This document shows positions 1 to 7,997 of a DNA stretch of 64,000 bases, one piece after another (position 1 is the first letter of the stretch; every line of letters begins with the position of its first letter). The position numbers were made by a program, and so were the translations under genes. This DNA comes from CAZDXJ01 sp050303615. GTDB taxonomy: Bacteria; Pseudomonadota; Gammaproteobacteria; Methylococcales; Methylomonadaceae. The notes under the pieces were generated by a model. The model ran no database searches, was not told the DNA's origin, and saw only the letters and a program-made list of their open reading frames with translations. The DNA is taken from positions 62,001 to 126,000 of the forward strand of contig JBNLCC010000015.1 of NCBI GenBank assembly GCA_050303615.1, in the 5' to 3' direction.

Positions 1-1037
1 CCAAGAAACAGGCCGACTTTACGACCGGACAGCGATTTCGGCGCGTAACCGGCCGACTCGATCAATCGCCATACGCATTGGATAAACAGTCGGTGCTGCG
101 GGTCCATCAGCTCGGCTTCTTTCGGCGACATGCCGAAAAAAAGCGGATCGAATTTGTCGATATCCGGCGCAAAGCCACCATATTTAACCTGGGTAAACTC
201 GCCCTGCTTCGGGTCGCCGTAGACCTGATGCCAATCCCAGCGATCCGCCGGGACTTCACTTATACAATCGTCACCGTTACGAAGATGCCGTTCGAATGCC
301 TGTAAATCGGCGCTGTCGGCAAACAAGCCGTCCATGGAAATAATAGCGACCGGCTCATAGTCCGTTTCCTTGTCGGTTTTTGTCTGACTGACCGGTGGCG
401 ATTCGGTTTCGGGTTTGGCTCGCCCTTTACCCCCGGATGCGGCCACAGTCCGGAACCGGCTGATCCAGTCTTTTACCTCATCATCAATTTCAGCGTTGTC
501 AATCGAGTCTATGAGTTTGGGCTGCCCTGCCGCATCAGCTAAAACCGGGTGGGGCAGATCTTCATCCAAAACCGCTTCGGGAACAAGCTGTGCTTGGAAA
601 CGCTCAGAAATAGTCTTTTGGTAACGCCGATACAAAATATCGGCCAATTCTTCAAGGTGTTTGGCTTCAAAAAAAACCGTCGGTGCAATCGGTAAATCAA
701 GCAGGTCTGAAATGCGCTTGATGATTTCGGTAACGATAATCGAATCGACACCGTAGCGGGCCATATTCTCCCTGACATCCAGCCGATCTGCGGGAATTTT
801 CAACACGCTGGAGGCAATCGCGGCTATCTCCTGCCTGAATTGAGGCGATATTGTCTGGTCGGCAGTGCTGCCGGCAATCGACGACTGCTGTTCAGTTGCA
901 CCGGCCGTCTGCGCATTTTTTTCGGCACAGGCATTGGCACGCTCCTGCCGCACCTGTTCCAATGCCGCTTCCACCAGTTCATCATCCAGAAATTGCCGCA
1001 TTGCGGCATCCAGATCACTCGAACCCTTACCAGTCAT
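1..1037 (-). CDS. Trans-AT polyketide synthase, N-terminal part (ACP-KS...), truncated by window edge
   Basis: The reading frame is open from an ATG at 1037 to base 1 with no stop, so about 345 residues of a longer protein are visible. After an acidic N-terminal stretch that could be a docking region comes an acyl carrier protein with the phosphopantetheine motif YGVDSI around residues 100-105. A Glu/Lys-rich linker follows, then the start of a ketosynthase (motifs WDWHQVYGDP and ELMDPQHRLF). Starting with an ACP means this protein completes a module whose KS lies on another protein. The giant PKS ending at 14051 stops after KS plus a degenerate DH and is the natural partner. The KS active-site residues lie outside the window, so its activity cannot be judged. 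The N-terminal assignment is firm; the partnership is inferred. Confidence 0.9.
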   Translation of the reverse strand, partial: MTGKGSSDLDAAMRQFLDDELVEAALEQVRQERANACAEKNAQTAGATEQQSSIAGSTADQTISPQFRQEIAAIASSVLKIPADRLDVRENMARYGVDSIIVTEIIKRISDLLDLPIAPTVFFEAKHLEELADILYRRYQKTISERFQAQLVPEAVLDEDLPHPVLADAAGQPKLIDSIDNAEIDDEVKDWISRFRTVAASGGKGRAKPETESPPVSQTKTDKETDYEPVAIISMDGLFADSADLQAFERHLRNGDDCISEVPADRWDWHQVYGDPKQGEFTQVKYGGFAPDIDKFDPLFFGMSPKEAELMDPQHRLFIQCVWRLIESAGYAPKSLSGRKVGLFL

Positions 1038-1289
1038 CCCATTCCTCACACCACCATTTTCGACTCAACAGTCACTACACCGTCAAGACAGTCAATCATC
1101 GCACTATCCGGTCAGAACAGCACCATCCTAATTTGATGCATCACGCCAGAACGAATAATGGCATTATCTAGCGATTAGGTAAAGCTTCCGAGTATAGCTT
1201 GGCTTACGAAATATATTGAAAATCTGAAATGATGGAGTTGTTTATACAGCGTTTGGAATTTTAGGCTGGTGAGAAAGGAAGCCATCCCG

Positions 1290-1313
1290 GTAGAGACGCA
1301 ATGCTTGCGTCTC
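1290..1313. repeat. Short palindromic repeat, copy 1 (GTAGAGACGC family)
   Basis: A 24-base near-perfect hairpin of the form GAGACGCAA-tgc-TTGCGTCTC. Close copies occur at 7661-7685 and, inverted, at 9521-9545. All three are intergenic, as expected for a REP/MITE-like dispersed palindrome. Confidence 0.75.
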
Positions 1314-1387
1314 AGGGTATCACGTTGATTTTTGCAACTCTTACAGACTTGTTCCTCAGATTCCGCAAGCTCCATCCAGGCTACTTG

Positions 1388-1490
1388 CTACCGCAATACC
1401 ACAAGGTAGGGTGCCGGTGAGCTTGCGAACCGCACCATTCGGGATTCGACTCAACGTTCCGTGCGGTTCGTACCTCACCGCACGCTACGA
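1388..1490. repeat. Dispersed ~100-bp hairpin repeat, copy A
   Basis: A GC-rich inverted repeat: the left arm GGTGCCGGTGAGCTTGCGAA pairs with a right arm containing TTCGTACCTCACCGCAC. A copy nearly identical in the arms lies at 9742-9845. The right end abuts decayed monooxygenase sequence at 1491. No coding content; probably a non-autonomous mobile or REP-like element. Confidence 0.7.
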
Positions 1491-1491
1491 G

Positions 1492-1675
1492 CTTCCCATA
1501 GATGCCGAGTAAATCCAGCTAATAGTTCTATCCCAAACCGAGATCATATTGCTGTTTGGCCTATATAAATTTTTTAATACCAGTACATTTGAAGTCATAG
1601 GCTTGGATATAACTTCTGTCAAACTGGACTTTCAATCGTAGCTTGTCGTTCAGGGTAATGACGGTGACGAAATCT
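1492..1675 (-). pseudogene. Decayed 3' fragment of a flavin monooxygenase gene (relic 1)
   Basis: By eye this segment aligns with about 190 bases of the intact flavin monooxygenase gene at 12788-12985. Shared anchors are CTTCCCATAGATGCCG at the left, TGTTTGGC and ATACCAG in the middle, and CAATCGTAG near the right. Similarity is clear but gapped, with base changes throughout and no open frame, so it is a nonfunctional remnant in the same orientation as the intact gene. It lies just upstream of the ACP-first PKS (start 1037). This suggests a monooxygenase gene once sat directly next to that PKS. The stretch between 1037 and the relic holds only repeats. Confidence 0.65.
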
Positions 1676-1786
1676 CAACTTATTTTCAGGTAAATTGTCC
1701 CCTTGATTTCAATTTTTGATGGAGGATTTCGTGCATTTTTTTTGCCCAAAAGGAGACAGAGGAAATTTGTCCAATACAACCGATTG

Positions 1787-2293
1787 TTAACCATGCATAG
1801 CGATTTCAGCAATTTTCTGGGCCTTTTCTATACTAATACCATTTTTGAAATCATGGTAAAACTCATGATCTACCTCATGCAAACAAAGATATGGACGAGC
1901 ACCATCTGGTTGAGGGTGAACATTTGTTGCTAACGAGTGCGTACTCTCATAATAAGGCAACTTGTTACAAAACCAGCCGAAATACGTCTTTTTGGTATCT
2001 GGTTTATCCCACGTTTCAAGATAGTGCTCGTAGCTTTCTTTACTTAGCGAGACCCAAACACCCCACATAAACGGCTCAGATACTCCATGAATGGGGATTT
2101 CAATTATTACTCGCGCAAAATAATGCGTTCCGTCTTCGTCAGTGTAATAGCACAGATCATCACCTATTTTTCCGTTTTCTTTTATATCGTCGGGCTGCTC
2201 TAACCAAGGGTCAGGTGCTTTAAATCCAAAGCTGGGCGACCCCTCATGCATCTTCCCACAACATGAACACTCGAAACTAAAAATTCCTGCCAT
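1787..2293 (-). CDS. DUF2199-type protein (cassette gene 3)
   Basis: A 168-residue protein opening with a CxxC motif (FECSCCGKMH, residues 7-16), a possible metal site, followed by the conserved pattern of DUF2199 (ESYEHYLETW and a C-terminal HEVDHEFYHDF). The function of that family is unknown. No signal peptide or membrane segment. It is the most distal gene of a three-gene minus-strand series separated by attC-like sites. Base composition is clearly lower in GC than the PKS genes, consistent with a captured cassette. No attC is visible after its stop codon, so the last cassette is truncated or its site has decayed. Confidence 0.75.
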   Translation of the reverse strand: MAGIFSFECSCCGKMHEGSPSFGFKAPDPWLEQPDDIKENGKIGDDLCYYTDEDGTHYFARVIIEIPIHGVSEPFMWGVWVSLSKESYEHYLETWDKPDTKKTYFGWFCNKLPYYESTHSLATNVHPQPDGARPYLCLHEVDHEFYHDFKNGISIEKAQKIAEIAMHG

Positions 2294-2312
2294 AAACTTG
2301 ATTCTACTTTTT

Positions 2313-2401
2313 GGTTAACGTCAAATTCAGTGGCCTCTGGCAATTACAAAATGAGCTCTGCAAACTGAGCTGCCAGTGGCCAACTGGAATTTTTGGTTAT
2401 G
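2313..2401 (-). repeat. attC-like integron recombination site (site 2)
   Basis: Inner arms CAGTGGCC..CTGGCA (left) and TGCCAG.GGCCA..CTG (right) pair imperfectly with bulged bases, as in folded attC sites. The outer boxes read GGTTAACG at the left and GGTTATG at the right. It begins at the stop codon of the gene ending at 2397, the usual position of attC in a gene cassette. Confidence 0.6.
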
Positions 2402-2789
2402 TTTGATTGTTTTTGTATACTTCCAAATCTGAAAGATATTTCTTTGCATCTTCCCATCCTAATTTAGCAGATTGTTCGAATAGAGAATTCGCTTTTTCAT
2501 TATCCAAAGTTACGCCTTTGCCATAAAAATATAAGATTGCTAATTGGTATTTGATTCCTCCAAAAACATAATCGTTCTCCTGCTCAATATATGGTTTTAA
2601 TATTATGAAGCATTTATCATATTCTTCCTTGGAATATGCATCTGAAGCTGCACCTAAATTTGCACTAGCCCTAAACTCATTACACGTATTTTTTGAAATT
2701 CCTAATTTGGAGAGTATACAAACAAGAAAAACAAAAAAATGAACTGAAATATAGACTATCCATTTAAATATATATTTCATCATTTTCAT
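2397..2789 (-). CDS. Small membrane-anchored Sel1-like repeat protein (cassette gene 2)
   Basis: A 130-residue protein with an N-terminal hydrophobic segment (about residues 8-28) that should act as a signal anchor. The rest is a helical repeat region ending in a Sel1/TPR-type unit: residues about 83-116 contain LAILYFYGKGV and NSLFEQSAKLGWEDA. Sel1 repeats mediate protein-protein contacts; no enzymatic motif is visible. The gene is AT-rich and flanked on both sides by attC-like sites, as expected of an integron cassette. An internal start three residues downstream is possible. Confidence 0.7.
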   Translation of the reverse strand: MKMMKYIFKWIVYISVHFFVFLVCILSKLGISKNTCNEFRASANLGAASDAYSKEEYDKCFIILKPYIEQENDYVFGGIKYQLAILYFYGKGVTLDNEKANSLFEQSAKLGWEDAKKYLSDLEVYKNNQT

Positions 2790-2802
2790 TTTATTGTAAA
2801 AA

Positions 2803-2880
2803 CATAACGGCCAAGCTCAGATGCCGTAAAAAGCAAAGCGAAACGCCGCTTTTTACGGTCAACTGGAGCGCTGGGTTATG
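2803..2880 (-). repeat. attC-like integron recombination site (site 1)
   Basis: A 78-base imperfect palindrome bounded by CATAAC and GTTATG. The inner arms are GCCGTAAAAAGC and GCTTTTTACGG, with a short loop and unpaired bases. Outer boxes and bulged stem match the attC layout. It lies immediately after the stop codon at 2888 and before the start at 2789. Confidence 0.7.
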
Positions 2881-2887
2881 TGGTAAA

Positions 2888-3301
2888 TTAAGCTTCACCC
2901 TCATGTTCACTTACTTCTAAAACTTTGGCCAGAAAAGTTGATTGTTCAAAACATATATCTGTTCCAATGAAACTCAATGGATGTGTTGCTGCCACTCTGA
3001 AAACTCCTTCTTTTGCTGTAATTGCACCATCTGATTGTTTCGGTAGTACCCACCCTGGCAAATCTTCTGAATCTAAAAGTTTTGCAACTGCCAACATACG
3101 AAAATATACTGCTTGAGCTTTTTCTGGCTCACCTTTGTAATGCTGGGCAATTAGGAAAATTCCTGCCCCATCTGAATCTGGGTTGTCTCTACGCCATTCT
3201 TCCCCTTCTTCTACAACTCTAAAAATTTCCTCTGGCGAAACCACAATATCATTAAGACGTTTTAACATCTGCACTTCAGAGTCTTTCAAAATACCCTCCA
3301 T
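2888..3301 (-). CDS. Hypothetical protein (cassette gene 1)
   Basis: A 137-residue acidic soluble protein that I do not recognise. Visible features are an acidic N-terminal region, a central helical stretch around QHYKGEPEKAQAVYFRMLAV and no membrane segment. AGGG lies a few bases before the ATG. It is the first gene of the attC-separated series. The bases just upstream (TTATGTGG) repeat the outer-box motif, but I see no complete attC or attI and no integrase gene there. Confidence 0.6.
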   Translation of the reverse strand: MEGILKDSEVQMLKRLNDIVVSPEEIFRVVEEGEEWRRDNPDSDGAGIFLIAQHYKGEPEKAQAVYFRMLAVAKLLDSEDLPGWVLPKQSDGAITAKEGVFRVAATHPLSFIGTDICFEQSTFLAKVLEVSEHEGEA

Positions 3302-3553
3302 ACCACATAACTATTATTCTTAAGTACTTTTTCCCTGTATCCCGGTATTAGCCGGATTTTCAGGCAATATTTCCTTTGAGATTTGAAACTGAGTTTATCC
3401 ACTAGCCTTATCTATGTCAAAAATATCAAGAGTGAATTTAAATCCAACTGACAATACACCCTCGGCTACCTCACTTCCCGGATCAATCAAAACCGTAATA
3501 TTGATTGACGAAATCGCTATTAGGTTTATCGGGCTTCTGCTAATCTGTTTCGT

Positions 3554-4165
3554 ATGAATAAAGATGATGACAAAGGCGTACGACAACGGCTGATTGACGC
3601 AGCCCTGCAGTGCTTTCTTGATGACGATTATCATCGTGTCACTACCCGGCAGATTGCCACGGCGGCCGGCGTCAACGTGTCGATGATCCGCTACTATTTC
3701 GGCAACAAAGAAGGACTGTATGAGGAGATGATACGCAGCACCCTGCAGCCGCTGCTTGACGTGCTCGACAGTTCCTTGCTTTCCTCCACAGAGGGGTTTA
3801 CCGGTTACTTACGTATCTACTACCACACGATGCGCGAGAACCCGCGCTTTCCGGCCCTGATACTCAAGGTGCTGGCCCTTAACCAAGGTCCGGGTAAACG
3901 TTTTATTCAGCAATTTCTAAAACGCGGACGCCAACGCGGCAAGGAAAGGATTGACCAGCTCAAACAACTTGGGATGATAGAGCCTGAAATCGATGCTGAT
4001 GTAGTACGCATTGCTTTCGTCAGCCTGGCAATGATGCCGATGCTAATCAAACCTGTTTTTGAAGAGCAAATGGCTCGAGAGATGGATGAGGAATTTCTGG
4101 AACAACTGGCCATTTTCAACGGTCGTCTTTTCAGTGCCGGGTTGTTACCCGCTAAGGAAAAGTAA
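3554..4165 (+). CDS. TetR/AcrR-family transcriptional regulator
   Basis: A 203-residue TetR-family repressor. The N-terminal DNA-binding domain (about residues 9-55) has the helix-turn-helix signature VTTRQIATAAGVNVSMIRYYFGNK. The C-terminal all-helical part (about 70-195) is the ligand-binding and dimerisation domain; its effector cannot be told from sequence. One base separates its stop from the next gene, so the two are almost certainly cotranscribed. By the usual logic of the family it may repress its own operon, with the operator within 3302-3553, where I see no clear palindrome. Confidence 0.92.
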   Translation: MNKDDDKGVRQRLIDAALQCFLDDDYHRVTTRQIATAAGVNVSMIRYYFGNKEGLYEEMIRSTLQPLLDVLDSSLLSSTEGFTGYLRIYYHTMRENPRFPALILKVLALNQGPGKRFIQQFLKRGRQRGKERIDQLKQLGMIEPEIDADVVRIAFVSLAMMPMLIKPVFEEQMAREMDEEFLEQLAIFNGRLFSAGLLPAKEK

Positions 4166-4166
4166 G

Positions 4167-5039
4167 ATGAGTATGCTACAACGTAACGGTTTTAAGGTCC
4201 GGATGTTCCATTTTGCCATGCGTGTTTCCAATGCTCTGGCTTCGCTGCCCAACAAACTGGTGCCGCCGCCGTTTCGCCTTATTCAGATAAGCAGCGCTTA
4301 CTGGCAGTCGCGCGCCGTCTACGTGGCTGCGGATCTGGGGGTGGCCGATGTTATTGGTGATGACGAGTTGACGAGCGATGAAATTGCCGGGAAGTTAAAG
4401 CTGCACGCCGACTACCTCTACCGCTTGCTGCGCATGCTCGCTTCCATCGGTATTTTTGAGGAATATGACGTGCGGAGCTTTCGTAACAACAAGCTTTCCC
4501 ACTGCCTGCGTTCCGACTCTGCGCAGAGCGTACGTGCGATGGTATTGCTGCACAATTCGCCCGAGATGAGCCGCCCCTGGTTCGAGGCGCTCGGCCCATC
4601 ACTGCGCAATGGTGAAGTCCCCTTTGTGCAAAGCCATGGTGAGGAACTGTTCAACTACCTCGATCAGCATCCGAAGTTCGATAGGCTCTTCACTGCCGCG
4701 ATGGAGGCGGTTCCCACGGCCCAGTCCGAGCGAGACATTTATCTCTTTATCGCCATCTTCCATGGTATCGCAGATGCTCAGGCAGAAAAGATACTGACCA
4801 ACCTTCGTAAGGCCTGCGCTTCGCACCATCCGACCATTGCCATCATCGATTGTGTTGCCGAACAGCAGCACATCGACCCAACCGTCGCCGGCTTCGATAT
4901 GCAGATGCTGATCGGCACCCGAGGCCGTGAACGCACCGAGGCCGAATGGCGGACCTTACTCGAACAGGGCGGTTTCTCGTTGCAAGAGATCGTTTCGCTA
5001 CGCACTTTTGCACGGCTGTTGGTCGTCAATGTCTGTTAA
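4167..5039 (+). CDS. Methyltransf_2-type O-methyltransferase relative lacking the SAM-binding core
   Basis: The ATG at 4167, one base after the TetR stop, is chosen over an earlier in-frame start inside tetR. The N-terminal part (about residues 25-185) matches the dimerisation domain of the acetylserotonin/hydroxyneurosporene O-methyltransferase family (AVYVAADLGVADVI; HADYLYRLLRMLASIGIF). The C-terminal part also fits (DIYLFIAIFHGIADAQAEKIL, then FDMQMLIGTRGRERTEAEW). Between them the expected 70-80 residues with the glycine-rich SAM-binding loop (DxGGGxG) are missing, with no frameshift. The protein should therefore not methylate anything by the usual route. It may be a noncatalytic protein or an in-frame deletion in early decay. 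Confidence 0.75.
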   Translation: MSMLQRNGFKVRMFHFAMRVSNALASLPNKLVPPPFRLIQISSAYWQSRAVYVAADLGVADVIGDDELTSDEIAGKLKLHADYLYRLLRMLASIGIFEEYDVRSFRNNKLSHCLRSDSAQSVRAMVLLHNSPEMSRPWFEALGPSLRNGEVPFVQSHGEELFNYLDQHPKFDRLFTAAMEAVPTAQSERDIYLFIAIFHGIADAQAEKILTNLRKACASHHPTIAIIDCVAEQQHIDPTVAGFDMQMLIGTRGRERTEAEWRTLLEQGGFSLQEIVSLRTFARLLVVNVC

Positions 5040-5076
5040 GGCTTTTCAATGACCTTGGTGCAAACACGTCAGGATA

Positions 5077-5745
5077 TTAGTCGTTCATCCGTGTAATCGT
5101 AATTTTTGCACCTACCGATGCGATTGCATCCGTCATCACATTAAGGTCGGCAATTCCATAGACACCGGGATGAGGATGTACAAAACCTTCATTTTCTAAA
5201 GTATCGACTTCTGGATTACCGCAACCGGGGATGTAATTGCAATCTTCATTGTTTTCTTCCGCTCCCGCATCATAAACGGACAATAGCTGGGAAATAGCTT
5301 TGTTGTTAATCCTTCTTAACGCAATATTTTTTCCGCCGATAAAGGCATCATTGGTTTTTGCCAACATGGATGCAAGGGATATACTCAGATCTTCCTGGCC
5401 GATCACATCAATCTCCACCGTAGTACCGGGAAGGATCAAACCGCCACCGACAATAATATTGACAACATTGTCTACAACTTCCAGCTCACTGACCAGCGTA
5501 GCAGTTATGCCATCTTTAGCCAGCTCCGAAAGTCCGGTGCTTGCTGTTGTTCCTAACGTGTATAGATCCAGGTTTCCTTTGTGAACGGCTATAACGGGCG
5601 GCGTTAAGGGTTGACCTTTAGTGAGGTTGGTAATCGCTATCCGGTAGGTTATAGAGCCCTCCTCTGCGTTGGCTATACTGCTACCCGCAAACGCCAGCAA
5701 AGTGCAAACTGTTACAGTTAATAAATAAGTTAATTTTAATTTCAT
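5077..5745 (-). CDS. Secreted spondin-domain protein
   Basis: About 222 residues. The ATG at 5745 is preferred to one five codons upstream because GGGAAG lies at ribosome-binding distance. Residues 1-27 form a signal peptide with a typical Ala-rich end before the cleavage site. The rest resembles the bacterial Spondin_N domain: YRIAITNLTKGQPLTPP near the start of the mature protein, GTTVEIDV, and a closing DAIASVGAKITITR strand. Such proteins are exported and of unknown role in bacteria. It is transcribed away from an ECF sigma factor gene across a 215-bp gap, which suggests it is a target of that sigma factor. Confidence 0.8.
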   Translation of the reverse strand: MKLKLTYLLTVTVCTLLAFAGSSIANAEEGSITYRIAITNLTKGQPLTPPVIAVHKGNLDLYTLGTTASTGLSELAKDGITATLVSELEVVDNVVNIIVGGGLILPGTTVEIDVIGQEDLSISLASMLAKTNDAFIGGKNIALRRINNKAISQLLSVYDAGAEENNEDCNYIPGCGNPEVDTLENEGFVHPHPGVYGIADLNVMTDAIASVGAKITITRMND

Positions 5746-5810
5746 CGTATTACTTCCCATATGTTATGTTTATTAGAATTACAGCTTTTAATTCGGCTGT
5801 AGGATTCATT

Positions 5811-5936
5811 TGTGACGACAACAGACAAAAATTAATGTTGAGCGATCGCCACTGTCCTGTGACGGCAAACATCGGCTTTCCACCCGGCTGTTTACTTCAC
5901 ATGACAAAATATTCGTTGTAGCTTTCGATTTGTGAC
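5811..5936 (+). promoter_or_regulatory. Three TGTGAC hexamers between the spondin and sigma-factor genes
   Basis: TGTGAC occurs at 5811-5816, 5858-5863 and 5931-5936, all on the plus strand, in the gap between the divergent genes. They could be -35-like elements of an ECF promoter or repressor half-sites. I see no matching conserved -10, so the call is tentative. Confidence 0.25.
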
Positions 5937-5960
5937 ACGACCGGGTAAAAAATACATTAG

Positions 5961-6530
5961 ATGAAACCAGAAAGGCATTGGGAAACACTTGTCAGGCAAG
6001 CCCAGCAGGGTGACAAGCAGGCCTATCATCGTTTTCTTGAAGAGGTCTATCCTTTCATACAGCAGCAGGTAAGAAGCAAAATGGGTGGTGTATTGTTTTC
6101 GGTTGATGATGTTACGCAGGAATGCCTGATCGGCATCCATCGTTCCCTTGCCAGCTGGCATCCCAGCAAAGCGCTGCATCCCTGGCTTATGGCTATCATA
6201 CGCAACAAGATTGCCGATTATTTCAGAAAAAACATGAAGATCATTAAGAACGAGCAATCGGTTGAACCGGATCTCGTCACATATCAAGCTGATGAAACGA
6301 ATATCATGATAGAGCAGTCGAATAATGACAGCGAGCGTTTAGGTGCAATAATGGAAGCCCTGCCGGACGATCAAAAGCGGGCGATTATACTAACCAAACT
6401 GGATGGAATGAGTTACAAAGCAGCCGCCAAGGAGGAAGCGATTACGGAGGCAACGTTACGCAAAAGGATTTCGCGGGGATACAAGACGATTATCAAGCAA
6501 CTGTCGGAAGCCGATGGACAGAATGAATAA
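5961..6530 (+). CDS. ECF-family RNA polymerase sigma factor
   Basis: A 189-residue extracytoplasmic-function sigma factor with only regions 2 and 4. Region 2 (about 22-92) contains VDDVTQECLIGIHRSLASW and the PWLMAIIRNKIADYFR helix. Region 4 (about 125-180) contains ALPDDQKRAIILTKLDGMSYKAAAKEEAITEATLRKRISRG, read in shorter pieces as an HTH that recognises the -35 element. Its end overlaps the downstream gene, which encodes an NrsF-type membrane anti-sigma factor. The sigma factor is therefore expected to be held at the inner membrane until a signal, often oxidative or metal stress in this group, releases it. Confidence 0.9.
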   Translation: MKPERHWETLVRQAQQGDKQAYHRFLEEVYPFIQQQVRSKMGGVLFSVDDVTQECLIGIHRSLASWHPSKALHPWLMAIIRNKIADYFRKNMKIIKNEQSVEPDLVTYQADETNIMIEQSNNDSERLGAIMEALPDDQKRAIILTKLDGMSYKAAAKEEAITEATLRKRISRGYKTIIKQLSEADGQNE

Positions 6531-7185
6531 TGACCGAAAGAGTAACATGCAAACAAACAAAGACGATTTGATCAACCAACTGACACAGGACTTGCAACCT
6601 GTGAAAGTACAGATGTTACCCTGGCAGCGTACGCTTGTCTGGTTTCCGTTATTGCTTGCCGCTGTTGCCGGAATCAGCTGGATGCTAGACGATTATCGGC
6701 CGGGATTCCTGTCGCAACTCACCGAACACTTACGATTTCAGATAGAAATGGCAACCGCACTCGTTGTCAGCGCTGTCGCCTTGTATGCCACATTTTCCGG
6801 GTTTGTTCCCGGACAATACATTTCAAAACCGGTCAAATGGTTATTCGGTATTGCGGTAACCCTGTTAATTGTCAGCCTTATCTGGAGCTTTTTCGACGCT
6901 ACCCCGCCGGCATCCCGCGAAGGACTGCGCCCTTTTTGCGAACTTGAAGCACTCGCTTACGGCATAATCGCATTAATCATCCTGTTATTTATCAATCGCA
7001 AAGGACTTCCGGAAATTAATGCGCAAAAAAGGTTTATATATGGATTCTCGGTCGGCCTGATACCGGCATTAATCATGCAGATCGCCTGCATGTACGAACC
7101 GGCCCATGCCGTGTTTTTCCATTACATTCCAGGACTGATCGTTGCAGGGCTCGGAATACTGCTAAGCCCTAGAATATTCAGATAG
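6514..7185 (+). CDS. nrsF: NrsF (DUF1109) family membrane anti-sigma factor
   Basis: A 223-residue inner-membrane protein with six hydrophobic segments (roughly residues 41-59, 78-98, 110-130, 148-166, 180-196, 203-219) after a cytoplasmic N-terminus containing DDLINQLTQDLQPV. Size, topology and position directly behind an ECF sigma gene fit the DUF1109/NrsF family, which sequesters SigF-type sigma factors. The start overlaps the sigma gene by 17 bases; an ATG at 6523 (8-base overlap) is equally possible. Translational coupling is likely either way. Confidence 0.85.
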   Translation: MDRMNNDRKSNMQTNKDDLINQLTQDLQPVKVQMLPWQRTLVWFPLLLAAVAGISWMLDDYRPGFLSQLTEHLRFQIEMATALVVSAVALYATFSGFVPGQYISKPVKWLFGIAVTLLIVSLIWSFFDATPPASREGLRPFCELEALAYGIIALIILLFINRKGLPEINAQKRFIYGFSVGLIPALIMQIACMYEPAHAVFFHYIPGLIVAGLGILLSPRIFR

Positions 7186-7997
7186 CAAAACACCTTTCTT
7201 AGCCAGGGCGAATAATTCCAGTCGTTCACTTGTCAGGCCTGATCTCAATGACCTAAATATAAAAAGGGCAAGAAAATAGGTTTTACATATTGGTACTTAA
7301 TTCAAAGGATAAAAAAAACTGGTAGTCAAAAAGAGAAAAATGAAAAACTTGTCCGAATTTCATTTGGCTTGAACAGCGAAGTTATTCAAGTGGATAAATG
7401 GTAATGCTTAACCAGTAAAAAATGAGCAACTTAAACACTCTGATCCTGCAATACGTCTTGCTCTATTCCCACGATCCAAAGACAAATTATTCAATCTAGT
7501 CTCGTTTTGCTCTATGTATCCATTCCTTCGGGAAACCGAGAGATCTAGACACAGATATTTGGTTTAGAGCTGTTGATATTTCTTTCAAGTACATTGGCCC
7601 CTTGATTCTATCTGGTGCCATTTACGTCGAGTTTAAATACCGGAATCAGCTGGATGCGATGTAGAGACGTAATGCTTGCGTCTCTGAGGCTGTAGTGATT
7701 TCCAAGCACATTGAACCCATTGATTTTTCTTTACTTTTGATTATAACAATCGATTTTAAACTATGATCGATTGATGGCTTGAAAAAATCGCCCACTTGTT
7801 AAAACATAGAGCTCGATAAAACCTTAATTTTTATGTAGCATCTTAAGTTTTTATTCAAACTAATAAATACATTAACTGAAACTTAAGTACACTTGAATAC
7901 ACGAAGCGTTTGAAAACAAAGAATAAAGATAATTTCTAAACAGTTAAAAACAAGGCGCTTCTCAAAACATCTAACTACATTCCATGGGGGGCCGGGC
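7186..7997. other. 812-bp intergenic region without a recognisable gene
   Basis: AT-rich spacer between nrsF and mgtE. Apart from the palindrome at 7661-7685 I see no coding frame with family features. GGGGGG just before 7998 is the likely mgtE ribosome-binding site. Confidence 0.6.
7661..7685. repeat. Short palindromic repeat, copy 2 (GTAGAGACGC family)
   Basis: Reads GTAGAGACGT..GCGTCTCT and differs from copy 1 (1290-1313) at few positions. It stands alone in the nrsF-mgtE spacer. Confidence 0.7.

Noticed and set aside
1290..1313. Regular palindromes considered as CRISPR repeats
   Set aside because: Three copies thousands of bases apart without spacers; dispersed palindromes explain them.
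1703..1933. Plus-strand frame opposite the DUF2199 gene
   Set aside because: No family features; it overlaps the better supported minus-strand gene and relic sequence.
4059..4166. N-terminal extension of the methyltransferase-like gene overlapping tetR
   Set aside because: The extension is a shadow of the tetR frame; homology begins after the ATG at 4167.
7186..7997. A riboswitch (M-box) upstream of mgtE
   Set aside because: I looked for the conserved M-box stems before 7998 and found none that I could support.
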